Source of the DNA: Xanthomarina sp035306605
GTDB taxonomy: Bacteria; Bacteroidota; Bacteroidia; Flavobacteriales; Flavobacteriaceae
Strand: one strand, 5' to 3'
Assembly (NCBI GenBank): GCA_035306605.1
Contig: DATGNR010000004.1
DNA: 64,000 nt
A program made the position numbers and the translations under genes. Each line of letters opens with the position of its first letter. Position 1 is the stretch's first letter. Of this stretch, positions 8,536-17,700 are shown piece after piece. The notes below the pieces were generated by a model. That model saw nothing but the letters and a program-made list of their open reading frames with translations, had not been told where the DNA came from and made no database searches.

Positions 8536-9669
8536 TTAACTATAAGCCACTTTTCTTAAAATCCGAACCGCTTCTTTATAACGTTGGTAGCTTTCTTTAC
8601 TATAAGCTTTTAAATAGGGTTTGGCCTCATTTAATTTGTCAATAGCTTCATGAAACAGATTGAAATAGCAGATAAGATAGGTCGCAGGTAGATTTTTTAA
8701 GTCCTGTTCCTCGTTCTTAGTTAATTTCAGTCCTTTTTTTAATTTTTCCAAAAGCGTGTTGTTGGCATTGTAAATATGATAAAGTGTTTTTATTTCAAAT
8801 TGTGGCGCTTCAAAAATTAGGGTGGATTCTATTTGATAGTTCATATTGTTGGAAAAATGAATAATGGTTTCTTCTAAAGGATAATATTTATAAGAATTTT
8901 GAAACCCCAAACGCACATATTCAATAATTTTAAAGGAATCGTCGTCGTAATAAATAGATACTTCATCTAAAGTAGAATAAAACAGACGTACTTGTTCGTT
9001 TATTAGTTTGATATCAACACGTGAGTAAAAAACCTCGTCTTTAACCTGCTTTTTTTGTCCAGACCAACATAGAACGAAGTACTCTTTAAAGACTTTGTAT
9101 TGTGGATTAAAATCTTTTCTCGTATTGAAAAAATCAAAAACACTGTCTAAAGTGTGCTCTGTATTGTTTTGTGAATTACTTTCAATAGCGGCCACTATAC
9201 TGGAATTAACATCCTTTACTTCAGTGTCGAATATTTTAGGCATGCTGATGCTTCCATCCCTAAAAAACACCGAGCCTCCATAATACTTCCAGATGTTTTT
9301 TCGAAGTGAGGTGAGTTTCTCAATAGATCTTATAGTTACAAGTCCTACAACTTTATCGTCTGGTAAGTGCGGAAACGGGATGTTTTCATACTGCACAAGA
9401 GGCGGGTTGGATAAATAAGCATTGATGAGGTTTTGAATTTTACTATCGTCAAAAAAATCAACTCCAATAATATGGTTGTCCTCATCTTCAACCCCAATAA
9501 CTATATAAGAATTATTTTTTGGGTTGCTGTTGGCAAGTGCACAAACATGTTTCAAAAACTTTGCCTTTCCTTCTTTTTGTCCAATATCAATCTCACGCTT
9601 TTTATCATAAAAGCTATTCTCATCGTTGTGAGCCAATAGGTTTTTTATGAGTAAGCGTTTGTTAATCAT
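8536..9669 (-). CDS. Schlafen/AlbA_2-domain protein
   Basis: A 377-residue soluble protein. Residues about 15-125 form an AlbA_2 (Schlafen AlbA) domain: the ANSNPKNNSYIVIGVEDED block, followed by a GVDFFDD segment, and the PPLVQYENIPF strand are typical. AlbA_2 proteins are putative nucleic-acid-binding factors, often annotated as ATP-binding transcriptional regulators, and some family members act in antiviral or RNA-cleaving roles. The C-terminal 240 residues carry no helicase or ATPase extension I can recognise, and no HTH is evident. It stands 28 bases downstream of an SDR gene on the same strand. Function unassigned. Confidence 0.75.
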   Translation of the reverse strand: MINKRLLIKNLLAHNDENSFYDKKREIDIGQKEGKAKFLKHVCALANSNPKNNSYIVIGVEDEDNHIIGVDFFDDSKIQNLINAYLSNPPLVQYENIPFPHLPDDKVVGLVTIRSIEKLTSLRKNIWKYYGGSVFFRDGSISMPKIFDTEVKDVNSSIVAAIESNSQNNTEHTLDSVFDFFNTRKDFNPQYKVFKEYFVLCWSGQKKQVKDEVFYSRVDIKLINEQVRLFYSTLDEVSIYYDDDSFKIIEYVRLGFQNSYKYYPLEETIIHFSNNMNYQIESTLIFEAPQFEIKTLYHIYNANNTLLEKLKKGLKLTKNEEQDLKNLPATYLICYFNLFHEAIDKLNEAKPYLKAYSKESYQRYKEAVRILRKVAYS

Positions 9670-9697
9670 AACAGTTTCTTGTAAAGGCAGGGGCTTA

Positions 9698-10453
9698 TTA
9701 ATTAAATTCCTTTTTTACTATAGTCGATGAAGCTTGAGCGGTTGGAAACACCAATAAATCTGCAATATTCACATGCGAAGGTCTGCTAATAGTAAAATAT
9801 ATAATTTCGGCTATATCCTGTGGTTGTAGTGCTTGATATCCTTTATAAACATTGTCGGCTTGGCTAGCACCTTTAAAGCGAACTTGAGAGAACTCGGTTT
9901 CAACCAACCCCGGATTTATAGCACTTACCTTTATACCAAATTCGTTTAAATCAATTCGCATTCCCTCGGTAATGGCAAGTACAGCATGTTTGCTAGCGCA
10001 ATACACATTTCCTTTCGGATACACTTCTTTTCCAGCCGAGGAACCAATATTGATTATATGTCCAGTTTTGCGTTCTGTCATTTGAGGAATTACGGCTTTG
10101 CTTACATATAATAGGCCTTTCACATTAATATCCATCATGGCATCCCAATCTTCTAAATTTCCAGTTTGAACTGGATCTAAACCATGAGCATTTCCAGCAT
10201 TGTTTATTAAAATGTCGATGTCTTTAAAATCTGCTGGTAATGAAGCTATGGCTTCCATAACAGCTTGCTTGTCTCGAACATCAAAATTTAATATTTGGAC
10301 ATCCGTTTGTTTACTTAAAGCTTTTTGTATGATTTGTAAACGCTCTAGTCGTCTTCCGCAAAGGATTAATCGAATACCGTATTTGGCAAATTCATGGGCG
10401 GTAGCTCGGCCAATTCCACTTGTAGCTCCAGTTATTAAGGCAGTTTTTTTCAT
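9698..10453 (-). CDS. Short-chain dehydrogenase/reductase, YdfG-like
   Basis: A 251-residue classical SDR oxidoreductase. The cofactor motif TGATSGIG is at residues 8-15, NNAG at 84-87, and the catalytic set is Ser138/139 in IGSSAG, Tyr151 and Lys155 in YCASK. Arginines in CGRR after the second beta strand suggest NADP(H) preference. Overall it resembles YdfG, which acts on 3-hydroxy acids such as serine and 3-hydroxypropionate, but the substrate is not fixed by sequence. It is the first gene of a short minus-strand unit with the AlbA_2 gene. Confidence 0.9.
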   Translation of the reverse strand: MKKTALITGATSGIGRATAHEFAKYGIRLILCGRRLERLQIIQKALSKQTDVQILNFDVRDKQAVMEAIASLPADFKDIDILINNAGNAHGLDPVQTGNLEDWDAMMDINVKGLLYVSKAVIPQMTERKTGHIINIGSSAGKEVYPKGNVYCASKHAVLAITEGMRIDLNEFGIKVSAINPGLVETEFSQVRFKGASQADNVYKGYQALQPQDIAEIIYFTISRPSHVNIADLLVFPTAQASSTIVKKEFN

Positions 10454-10796
10454 ATGTACTATCCACTAAGGGAAAAATTCTTTCTAATTATTATTCGGTT
10501 TAGTAATTTATCTATAAAAATACTTATTCATGCTTAAATATTATAAGTATATATTAAATAATTATTCTAGATAGGAGTGTCATGAAGTAGATTGTAATTT
10601 ATAGATAGAAACCTTTAACAAAACTTTATCTATTTAAGAGGCGACCCTCTTGTTATCTGTAAAACAACTGGTTGTGTTGTTTTAAAAGCCAGATTAGTTG
10701 ACTTTTATCCTTAATTGAGGTAGGTTTTGGATTATGTAAAAATCTAGAGGGTGTTAATGAAACGTATATGATAATGAACCCATAAAACACATTTAT
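10454..10796. other. Non-coding gap with two tandem stem-loops between divergent genes
   Basis: This 343-base AT-rich stretch separates the SDR gene (minus) from the DUF4382 lipoprotein gene (plus) and has no plausible gene. It contains two adjacent small hairpins: AAGAGG/CCTCTT with a CGAC loop (10636-10651) and a 9-bp stem TAAAACAAC/GTTGTTTTA with a seven-base loop (10660-10684). Both could form in a transcript in either direction. I see no exact TAnnTTTG element near either gene start. The structures may belong to a 5' leader of the plus-strand gene or to a small RNA; neither is shown. Confidence 0.4.
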
Positions 10797-11609
10797 ATGA
10801 AATCAGGAAAAAAGATTAAAATTTTTATTTTATCAATACTAGCGATTACATTCTTTAATTGTAGCGATAATGACGACAATAACAGTTCAGTAGAAGGAAC
10901 ATCTAAAATATCAGTTAAATTAATGGATAATCCTGGAGATTATGACCATGTTTTTATTGATGTTGTTGATGTTAAAGTTAAGGTTAACGATGCAAATGAT
11001 GACGAAAATGGTTGGGTAAGTTTAAACGCAATTAATACAGGTGTTTACGATTTATTAGAGCTAACAGGTGGAATAAACGTACTACTTGTGGACGATTTCC
11101 AAATTCCTTCGGGAACCTTAAATCAAATTAGATTAGTGCTTGGAGAGAACAACACGATTGTTATGGATGGAGTTACTTATCCGTTGAACACACCAAGTGC
11201 GCAGCAATCTGGTTTAAAAATTAAAGTAAACGAAACATTAGTTCCTAATATCCATTACACATTTTTGTTGGACTTTGATGTAGATGAGTCTATTGTGGTA
11301 GCAGGAAATTCAGGAAACATAAATTTAAAACCTGTTATTAGAGCAAGTGTTGAAGCTAATTCCGGTGCTTTAAGCGGTACAGTTACTCCAGCAGATTATC
11401 AAACGGAAGTAACAGTTAGTAATGGACTTGTAACAGCTTCAGCATATACAGATGCTACTGGAAAATTTACTGTAGTAGGTTTGCCTGAAGGAATGTATAC
11501 TGTTGTAGTAACTCCAGATCCTGCTTCAACTTATGAAGGATTAATTATTGAAGACGTTGAAATTTCCGTTGGACAAACTTTAGACTTAGGAGTCATTACT
11601 TTGAATTAG
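10797..11609 (+). CDS. DUF4382-domain lipoprotein with carboxypeptidase-regulatory-like domain
   Basis: A 270-residue lipoprotein with a signal ending in ITFFNC (Cys22) and an Asp/Asn/Ser linker. Residues about 35-165 form a DUF4382 domain, shown by SVKLMDNPGDYDHVFIDVVD, GVYDLLELTGG and IRLVLGENN. Residues about 178-270 form a beta-sandwich repeat of the carboxypeptidase-regulatory type: ALSGTVTP, DATGKFTVVGLPEGMYTVVV. DUF4382 proteins are envelope-located and of unknown role. The gene stands alone with a strong terminator after it, so it is not part of the Bat operon downstream. Confidence 0.88.
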   Translation: MKSGKKIKIFILSILAITFFNCSDNDDNNSSVEGTSKISVKLMDNPGDYDHVFIDVVDVKVKVNDANDDENGWVSLNAINTGVYDLLELTGGINVLLVDDFQIPSGTLNQIRLVLGENNTIVMDGVTYPLNTPSAQQSGLKIKVNETLVPNIHYTFLLDFDVDESIVVAGNSGNINLKPVIRASVEANSGALSGTVTPADYQTEVTVSNGLVTASAYTDATGKFTVVGLPEGMYTVVVTPDPASTYEGLIIEDVEISVGQTLDLGVITLN

Positions 11610-11635
11610 AAAAACGGTTTTTTTAAATATTTGTT

Positions 11636-11672
11636 AAAAGAGCGGCACTATTAGTGCCGCTCTTTTATTTTT
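11636..11672 (+). terminator. Rho-independent terminator of the DUF4382 gene
   Basis: A 13-bp GC-containing stem AAAAGAGCGGCAC (11636-11648) / GTGCCGCTCTTTT (11654-11666) with a TATTA loop and a T-rich tail. It separates this gene from the MoxR/Bat operon. Confidence 0.9.
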
Positions 11673-11765
11673 AACCAATTATTAACAGCAATCAAGCAAA
11701 AATTTTAACAATTTGCATCACTTGAAAAAGGATATGATTTTTCGAGCCGTAAAAAAAATAAAATA

Positions 11766-12767
11766 ATGGAAGATACCAGTACAATTGATATTAAGTCAAT
11801 TAACGAGAAGATTGAAAAAGAAAGTGCTTTTGTTGATTTACTTACTTTAGAAATGAATAAAGTAATCATAGGCCAAAAACACATGGTTGAAAGATTGCTT
11901 ATTGGTTTGCTTGGTCAAGGACATATTTTATTAGAAGGTGTACCTGGATTGGCAAAAACTTTAGCTATTAATACACTTGCTCAGGCTGTTCACGGTAGTT
12001 TTAGTAGAATCCAGTTTACTCCAGATTTATTGCCAGCCGACGTAACAGGAACCTTAATCTACAACATGAAGCAAAACGACTTCACTATTAAAAAAGGACC
12101 TATTTTCGCAAATTTCGTGCTAGCTGATGAGATTAACAGAGCGCCTGCAAAAGTACAGTCGGCGTTATTGGAGGCCATGCAAGAAAAACAAATAACTATT
12201 GGTGATGAAACTTTTGTTTTAGATAAGCCGTTTTTGGTAATGGCCACCATGAACCCAGTGGAGCAGGAAGGAACATATCCGTTGCCAGAAGCTCAAGTGG
12301 ACCGTTTTATGCTGAAAACAGTTATAGAATATCCAAAACTAGAGGATGAACAATTAATTGTTAGAGCCAATTTAAAAGGCGCTTACGAAAAAGTAAATCC
12401 TGTGGTTTCAGTAGAGCAAATTTTAAATGCTCAAAAAGTCGTTCGTGAAGTGTATATGGACGAAAAAATTGAAAAATATATCTTGGATATTGTCTTTGCT
12501 ACACGTTTTCCAGAAAAATATAATCTTGCCGAATTAAAACCTTTAATTTCTTTTGGGGCCTCACCGCGTGGAAGTATTAACATGGCAACAGCCGCTAAAT
12601 GTTACGCCTTTATTAAACGTCGTGGGTATGTAATTCCAGAAGATGTTCGTGCAGTGGTTTACGATGTGCTTCGCCATAGAATTGGAATTACTTACGAAGC
12701 TGAAGCAGAAAACATAACCTCTGTGGATATCATCAACAAAATTGTAAATCAGATTGAGGTACCGTAA
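11766..12767 (+). CDS. MoxR-family AAA+ ATPase
   Basis: A 333-residue MoxR ATPase, a chaperone-like motor that usually acts with VWA-domain proteins coded next to it. Walker A is GVPGLAKT (58-65), Walker B VLADEINRAP (118-127), sensor 1 is in MATMNPVEQEGTYPLPEAQ, and the LISFGASPRGSINM block is sensor 2. It opens the operon moxR-DUF58-membrane protein-batA-B-C-D-E, the arrangement known as the aerotolerance (Bat) operon in Bacteroides. About 150 bases upstream lie between it and the DUF4382 terminator. Confidence 0.95.
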   Translation: MEDTSTIDIKSINEKIEKESAFVDLLTLEMNKVIIGQKHMVERLLIGLLGQGHILLEGVPGLAKTLAINTLAQAVHGSFSRIQFTPDLLPADVTGTLIYNMKQNDFTIKKGPIFANFVLADEINRAPAKVQSALLEAMQEKQITIGDETFVLDKPFLVMATMNPVEQEGTYPLPEAQVDRFMLKTVIEYPKLEDEQLIVRANLKGAYEKVNPVVSVEQILNAQKVVREVYMDEKIEKYILDIVFATRFPEKYNLAELKPLISFGASPRGSINMATAAKCYAFIKRRGYVIPEDVRAVVYDVLRHRIGITYEAEAENITSVDIINKIVNQIEVP

Positions 12768-12855
12768 TTAAGTTCCCTGTATTCAGTGGTAAATTATCGG
12801 TTTGCTTCCATCTGAATACTTAAAAACTTAATGCTGTTAACTGTTTACTGATACA

Positions 12856-13722
12856 ATGGATACTAAAGAATTACTAAAAAAAGTACGTAAAATTGAGATC
12901 AAGACACGCCGTTTGTCTGATCATATTTTTGGAGGAGAATACCATTCTACCTTCAAAGGGCGTGGTATGACTTTTTCTGAAGTAAGAAAGTATCAATACG
13001 GTGATGATGTTAGAAATATTGATTGGAACGTCACCGCTAGGTACAGTGAACCTCATATTAAAGTTTTCGAAGAAGAGCGCGAGCTAACCATGATGCTTGT
13101 GGTAGATGTTTCGGGTTCTGGATTCTTTGGGACACAAGACCAATTTAAAAATGAAATTGTTACTGAAATTGCGGCTACCTTGGCATTTTCAGCTACTCAA
13201 AATAATGATAAAATAGGCTTGATTCTATTTTCAGATAAGATAGAATTATATATTCCACCTAAAAAAGGACGCTCGCACGTACTACGTATTATTCGCGAGT
13301 TAATTGAATTTAAGCCTCAAAGTAAAAAAACGGATATTGCTCAAGCTTTAAAATTCTTGTCCAACGTAATGAAGAAAAAGGCCATTGTGTTCCTTTTAAG
13401 CGATTTTATAGCTGACGATTATAAGCAAACCTTGAAAATTGTTGCAGGAAGACACGACCTTACAGGAATTAGAGTATACGACAAAAGTGAAGAAGCAATT
13501 CCTAATTTAGGAGTGGTACAAATGCAAGATGGAGAAACTGGCGAGTCTATTCTGGTAAACACATCGTCAAAATCTGTTAGACAGAATTACAGCAAATTCT
13601 ATCAAGAGAAAGTGGCATATTTTAAAGATAGTTTCAGTAAATCTGGAGCAGGTTCCTTAGATTGTCGCGTAGACGAAAGTTATGTTAGAAAGCTATTGGG
13701 ATATTTTAAAAGAAGAAGCTAA
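12856..13722 (+). CDS. DUF58 domain protein (MoxR-associated VWA-like)
   Basis: A 288-residue soluble protein of the DUF58 family. The signature KGRGMTFSEVRKYQYGDDVRN is followed by IDWNVTARYSEPHIKVFEEE, and a VWA-like metal site DVSGSG appears at about residues 89-94. DUF58 proteins are regularly coded beside MoxR and are thought to be its partners or clients. It is the second gene of the Bat operon, 88 bases after moxR. Its exact biochemical action is unknown. Confidence 0.93.
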   Translation: MDTKELLKKVRKIEIKTRRLSDHIFGGEYHSTFKGRGMTFSEVRKYQYGDDVRNIDWNVTARYSEPHIKVFEEERELTMMLVVDVSGSGFFGTQDQFKNEIVTEIAATLAFSATQNNDKIGLILFSDKIELYIPPKKGRSHVLRIIRELIEFKPQSKKTDIAQALKFLSNVMKKKAIVFLLSDFIADDYKQTLKIVAGRHDLTGIRVYDKSEEAIPNLGVVQMQDGETGESILVNTSSKSVRQNYSKFYQEKVAYFKDSFSKSGAGSLDCRVDESYVRKLLGYFKRRS

Positions 13723-13736
13723 AAGATTAACGATTT

Positions 13737-15419
13737 ATGATTAACGATTTTAGATATAAGAAATGTTCTAGTTCAAGCTTTAATCATAAAGCTTTGAGCC
13801 TGTTTTCTGTGTTCTTTGTTTTTTGTTCTTTCGTTTCTTTTTCGCAAGACATTTCAACTTCCGTAGACTCCACAGCCATTAAAATTGGCGAACAGATAAT
13901 TTATAATATTGAGGTGGAGGTAGATTCATTAGACTTGGTGGTTTTTCCGGAAGGCCAAACCTTTTTACCTCTAGAAATGATTGAATCTTTTGAAGTAGAC
14001 ACCACAAAAAAAGACACCAAATTTCTTCTTGTAAAAAAATACGGTTTAACGCAGTTCGATTCCGGTAAATATGCGATTCCAAGACAAAAAGTTCTTATTG
14101 GAGATAAAGCCTTTTTTACAGATTCGTTAAAAGTTATTGTAAATTCTATTGAAGTAGATTCAACCAAACAAGGTTTATACGATATTAAACCAATTATAAA
14201 AGTTGAAAAAACGTCGGGAGGTTGGTGGAAAACCCTAGCACTAATAATTGGAATTTTAATTGTAGTTGGAGCTTTGTTGTATTGGTTTATATGGCGAAAA
14301 AAACCATTAACCGAAGAAGAGGAAATTGCCTTATTACCTCCTTATGAAAGAGCCAAATTAGCTTTAAAAAAGTTAGACGAAAGTAACTATTTAGAAAACG
14401 CCGAACTGAAAGAATACTATTCAGAGCTAACCCTTGCTATTAGAAGATATATAGATGAAAAAGTGTACGATCGTGCCTTGGAAAGTACCACAGATGAACT
14501 GATTTCAAGATTGAATCTTTTAAAAGAAGGCAATCAAATAGATTTAAGTACAGAAACGCTTAAAAATTTAGAGAGTATTTTTAAACGTGCCGATTTGGTG
14601 AAATTCGCTAAATCTGCTCCTGATATTGAGTTGGCTAAATTAGATAGAAATACTATTGATATAGAATTAGACCACGTTAAAGAAGTGCTTCCAGAACCAA
14701 CTGAAGAAGAAAAACTTCTAGACGAACAATATAAAACAGAACAACTACGTAAAAAGAAACGTAGAAAAATAGTTGTAACAAGTCTAGTAGCCGTTTTAGT
14801 ATTGATAGCTGTTTTTGTAGGTTTTGGAATGAAATATGGCTTTGGATATGTAACCGATACCATCCTTGGTAATGAAAGTAAAGAGTTGTTAGAAGGAAAA
14901 TGGGTGCGAAGTGAGTATGGTGTGCCACCAATAGATATTTCTACTCCTGTGGTATTAAAACGTGAGAATCCAACGGTTTCAGAAGAAATTAAAACGCAGG
15001 TAAAAACTTCAGCTTTTAGTTATGGTTCAATACAAGACAATATTCATATTAATGTAAGTACTACAACCTTTGAAAATCAAGGTCAAGATGCTGAAAAGAA
15101 AGATATCGATTTACAAATAGTTGCTGCTGAAGCTATCAATAATCTTGAAAGAAATGGGGTTGCTGATATTTTTGTAAAACAAGAAGAATACTCAACACCA
15201 AATGGCGCACAAGGATTAAAAACCTTTGGTACATTAAATATTCCAAAATCTAATTCTGATGGTTATTATGAAGGAAATTATGTGTTGCTCCAATTTGTGT
15301 CAGAAAATAAAGTGGTATTGCAACAAATTTTACTGATTTGGAAAACAGGGGATACCTATGCAGAACAAATTTCTGAAAGAGTTATTAATTCAATAGAGCT
15401 TAAAAAAACAGATCAATAA
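13737..15419 (+). CDS. Bat-operon membrane protein (DUF4381-like position), two membrane segments
   Basis: A 560-residue envelope protein between DUF58 and batA. It has a hydrophobic signal at about 18-37 ending in SFSQ, a periplasmic beta-rich domain (about 38-160), a membrane helix at 163-187, a helical cytoplasmic region (190-340) with PPYERAKLALKKLDE, a second membrane helix at 344-366 and a C-terminal domain of about 190 residues. The central helices resemble those of DUF4381 proteins, which take this operon place in other bacteria. Its stop overlaps the batA start (TAATG). The start codon lies in a 14-base tandem duplication, so the first residues are uncertain. Confidence 0.8.
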   Translation: MINDFRYKKCSSSSFNHKALSLFSVFFVFCSFVSFSQDISTSVDSTAIKIGEQIIYNIEVEVDSLDLVVFPEGQTFLPLEMIESFEVDTTKKDTKFLLVKKYGLTQFDSGKYAIPRQKVLIGDKAFFTDSLKVIVNSIEVDSTKQGLYDIKPIIKVEKTSGGWWKTLALIIGILIVVGALLYWFIWRKKPLTEEEEIALLPPYERAKLALKKLDESNYLENAELKEYYSELTLAIRRYIDEKVYDRALESTTDELISRLNLLKEGNQIDLSTETLKNLESIFKRADLVKFAKSAPDIELAKLDRNTIDIELDHVKEVLPEPTEEEKLLDEQYKTEQLRKKKRRKIVVTSLVAVLVLIAVFVGFGMKYGFGYVTDTILGNESKELLEGKWVRSEYGVPPIDISTPVVLKRENPTVSEEIKTQVKTSAFSYGSIQDNIHINVSTTTFENQGQDAEKKDIDLQIVAAEAINNLERNGVADIFVKQEEYSTPNGAQGLKTFGTLNIPKSNSDGYYEGNYVLLQFVSENKVVLQQILLIWKTGDTYAEQISERVINSIELKKTDQ

Positions 15420-16423
15420 TGTTTGAAGGAATTGAATTTGTAAATAAAGAATATTTCTGGTTGTTTTTATTACTGCCTATAGCTCTGCTTTGGTATATAT
15501 TTAAATTCAGTAAACAAACGGCCGAGCTAAAAATATCTAGTTTAAAAGGTTTTAAAACTAGGAGTTCAATTTTACCAAAATTAAAACATGCTCTTTTTGT
15601 TATACGCTTGTTGGTCCTAGCCTTAATAATTACGGCCTTAGCCAGACCTCGTACAGTTGATGTGTCCACAAGAACAAAAACCACACGAGGAATAGACATT
15701 GTTATGGCTATAGACGTTTCAGCTAGTATGTTGGCAAAAGACTTAAAACCAAACAGACTTGAAGCCTTAAAAGTGGTAGCAGCACAGTTTATAAAAGACA
15801 GACCTAACGATAGAATTGGACTGGTTGAATACGCAGGAGAGAGTTACACAAAAACACCAATTACTAGCGATAAAGCTTTAGTGCTTCGCGCTTTGAACGA
15901 TATAAAATACACCACGACTATTGAAGGGGGTACAGCCATTGGAATGGGTTTGGCAACTTCAGTAAACCGGTTAAAAGATAGCCAGGCTAAAAGTAAAATT
16001 ATTATCCTGCTCACGGACGGGGTTAATAATTCAGGATTTATTGAGCCTAGAACAGCTAGTGAATTGGCTGTAGAGTTTGGTATAAAAACATATACCATCG
16101 GACTAGGAACAAATGGGATGGCTTTAACTCCAATGGCAATATTGCCAAACGGAGATTTTCAATACGGTAGGGCACAAGTGGAAATTGACGAAAAATTGTT
16201 AAAGGAAATAGCCGATGTTACAGGTGGAAAATATTTCAGAGCCACCGATAATAAGAAGTTAGCCGAAATTTACGAGGAAATCAATACCCTGGAAAAAACA
16301 GACATTGAAGAATTTAAATATTACAATTACCAAGAAAAATTTAGACCTCTAGTTTTATTAGCAGGGATTTTATTGCTATTTGAATTGTTATTGAGGTTTA
16401 CCGTTTTCAGAAGTTTTGTGTAA
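15419..16423 (+). CDS. batA: BatA: membrane-anchored VWA protein
   Basis: A 334-residue inner-membrane protein with a VWA domain. Membrane helices lie at about 11-29, 57-76 and near the C-terminus (about 305-325). The metal-ion site DVSASM is at 99-104, with the threonine and aspartate ligands further on in the EGGTAIGMG segment and LLTDGVNNSG. BatA belongs to the Bacteroides aerotolerance set; with BatB it is believed to form a complex in the periplasmic face of the membrane under MoxR control. The start overlaps the previous stop by one base. Confidence 0.94.
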   Translation: MFEGIEFVNKEYFWLFLLLPIALLWYIFKFSKQTAELKISSLKGFKTRSSILPKLKHALFVIRLLVLALIITALARPRTVDVSTRTKTTRGIDIVMAIDVSASMLAKDLKPNRLEALKVVAAQFIKDRPNDRIGLVEYAGESYTKTPITSDKALVLRALNDIKYTTTIEGGTAIGMGLATSVNRLKDSQAKSKIIILLTDGVNNSGFIEPRTASELAVEFGIKTYTIGLGTNGMALTPMAILPNGDFQYGRAQVEIDEKLLKEIADVTGGKYFRATDNKKLAEIYEEINTLEKTDIEEFKYYNYQEKFRPLVLLAGILLLFELLLRFTVFRSFV

Positions 16424-16549
16424 TAGCGACCAGTTGTTTTCCATCTTGTCCAAAGAAACTAAACAACGGCTCTTTAAGAAATTAAATAAGAAAAGGAATA
16501 CTAGCTAACAAGAAAGTTATGTTAGTTTAATGTTGGAATTTTTATAAAA

Positions 16550-17587
16550 ATGTATCAATTAGAAGAAAAAATATGGTTTTGGGTATTAGCGGTTATTCCA
16601 GTAATAATCCTATTCTTTTTGGTGCTTCAACTATGGAAACGCCAAACCCAAAAGAAATTTGCCGATAAGGAACTTCTAAAAAGACTGAGTCCAAATCAAT
16701 CTCTTTTTAAAAGTATTTTAAAACTAAGCATTATTTGCTTGGCTATAGCTTCTTTATCTATAGCCTTGGTAAATCCCAAGGTTGGTACAAAACTAGAAAC
16801 GGTAAAACGTGAAGGGGTAGATATTGTTTTTGCTATTGACGTTTCAAAAAGTATGTTGGCCGAAGATATTGAGCCAAACAGATTAGATAAAACCAAACAA
16901 TTGGTAACCCAAATCATTAATAATTTGGCTAGCGATCGAGTTGGAATTATTGCTTATGCTGGAAAAGCCTTCCCGCAATTACCAATTACTACAGACTATG
17001 CCGCTGCAAAAATGTTCTTGCAGAATATGAATACAGATATGATATCCTCCCAGGGAACAGCCATCAGCGAAGCCATAGAACTATCGAAAACTTATTTTGA
17101 CGATGAGGAGCAAACCAATCGGGTATTAATTATTATTTCTGATGGTGAAGATCATGAAGAAGGTGCTGTAAAAACGGCAAGAGAAGCCTATGACGAAGGT
17201 ATTAGGATTTTTACAATTGGAGTGGGGCAAACTAAGGGAGGCCCAATTCCTATTAAGCGTAATGGAATAATTTCAAGCTATAAAAAAGATTCTAACGGCG
17301 AAACGGTGATTACACGATTAGACGAAGAAAACTTAATAGCCATTGCTAATGAGGCAGATGGTCTATATATTAACGGACGAAATACCAATGAGGTAGTTGA
17401 AACCGTTCGAGATGTTTTAAATAAAATGGATAAAACCGAATTTGAATCGAAACAATTTGCCGATTTTAAAGACCAATTTCAATGGTTTTTAGCCTTTGCC
17501 CTGGCGCTTTTATTCATAGACATCTTTTTATTAGACAGAAAAACATCGTGGCTAAAGAAGCTAAATTTATTCAACGAGAACTTATAA
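16550..17587 (+). CDS. batB: BatB: second membrane-anchored VWA protein
   Basis: A 345-residue paralogue of BatA: membrane helices at about 9-27, 55-74 and about 310-330; metal site DVSKSM at 97-102; QGTAISEAIE and IISDGEDHEEG give the other metal ligands. Its gene is separated from batA by 126 bases without an obvious promoter or terminator, only a weak CTAAC/GTTAG hairpin just upstream of the start, so it is probably on the same transcript. Order and domain makeup match the Bat operon in Bacteroidota. Confidence 0.94.
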   Translation: MYQLEEKIWFWVLAVIPVIILFFLVLQLWKRQTQKKFADKELLKRLSPNQSLFKSILKLSIICLAIASLSIALVNPKVGTKLETVKREGVDIVFAIDVSKSMLAEDIEPNRLDKTKQLVTQIINNLASDRVGIIAYAGKAFPQLPITTDYAAAKMFLQNMNTDMISSQGTAISEAIELSKTYFDDEEQTNRVLIIISDGEDHEEGAVKTAREAYDEGIRIFTIGVGQTKGGPIPIKRNGIISSYKKDSNGETVITRLDEENLIAIANEADGLYINGRNTNEVVETVRDVLNKMDKTEFESKQFADFKDQFQWFLAFALALLFIDIFLLDRKTSWLKKLNLFNENL

Positions 17588-17700
17588 TTGTGTCATTTTT
17601 AGTAGTTCTACCTAACTAACAAATTTTATAAAACCTTTAACTATCAAGCGTGTATCCGTTTTATATCTTAGAGGTTGCTAAAAAAGAGATTAGAATTTAA

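Noticed and set aside
16424..16549. Possible terminator or second promoter between batA and batB
   Set aside because: Only a weak five-base stem and no TAnnTTTG element.
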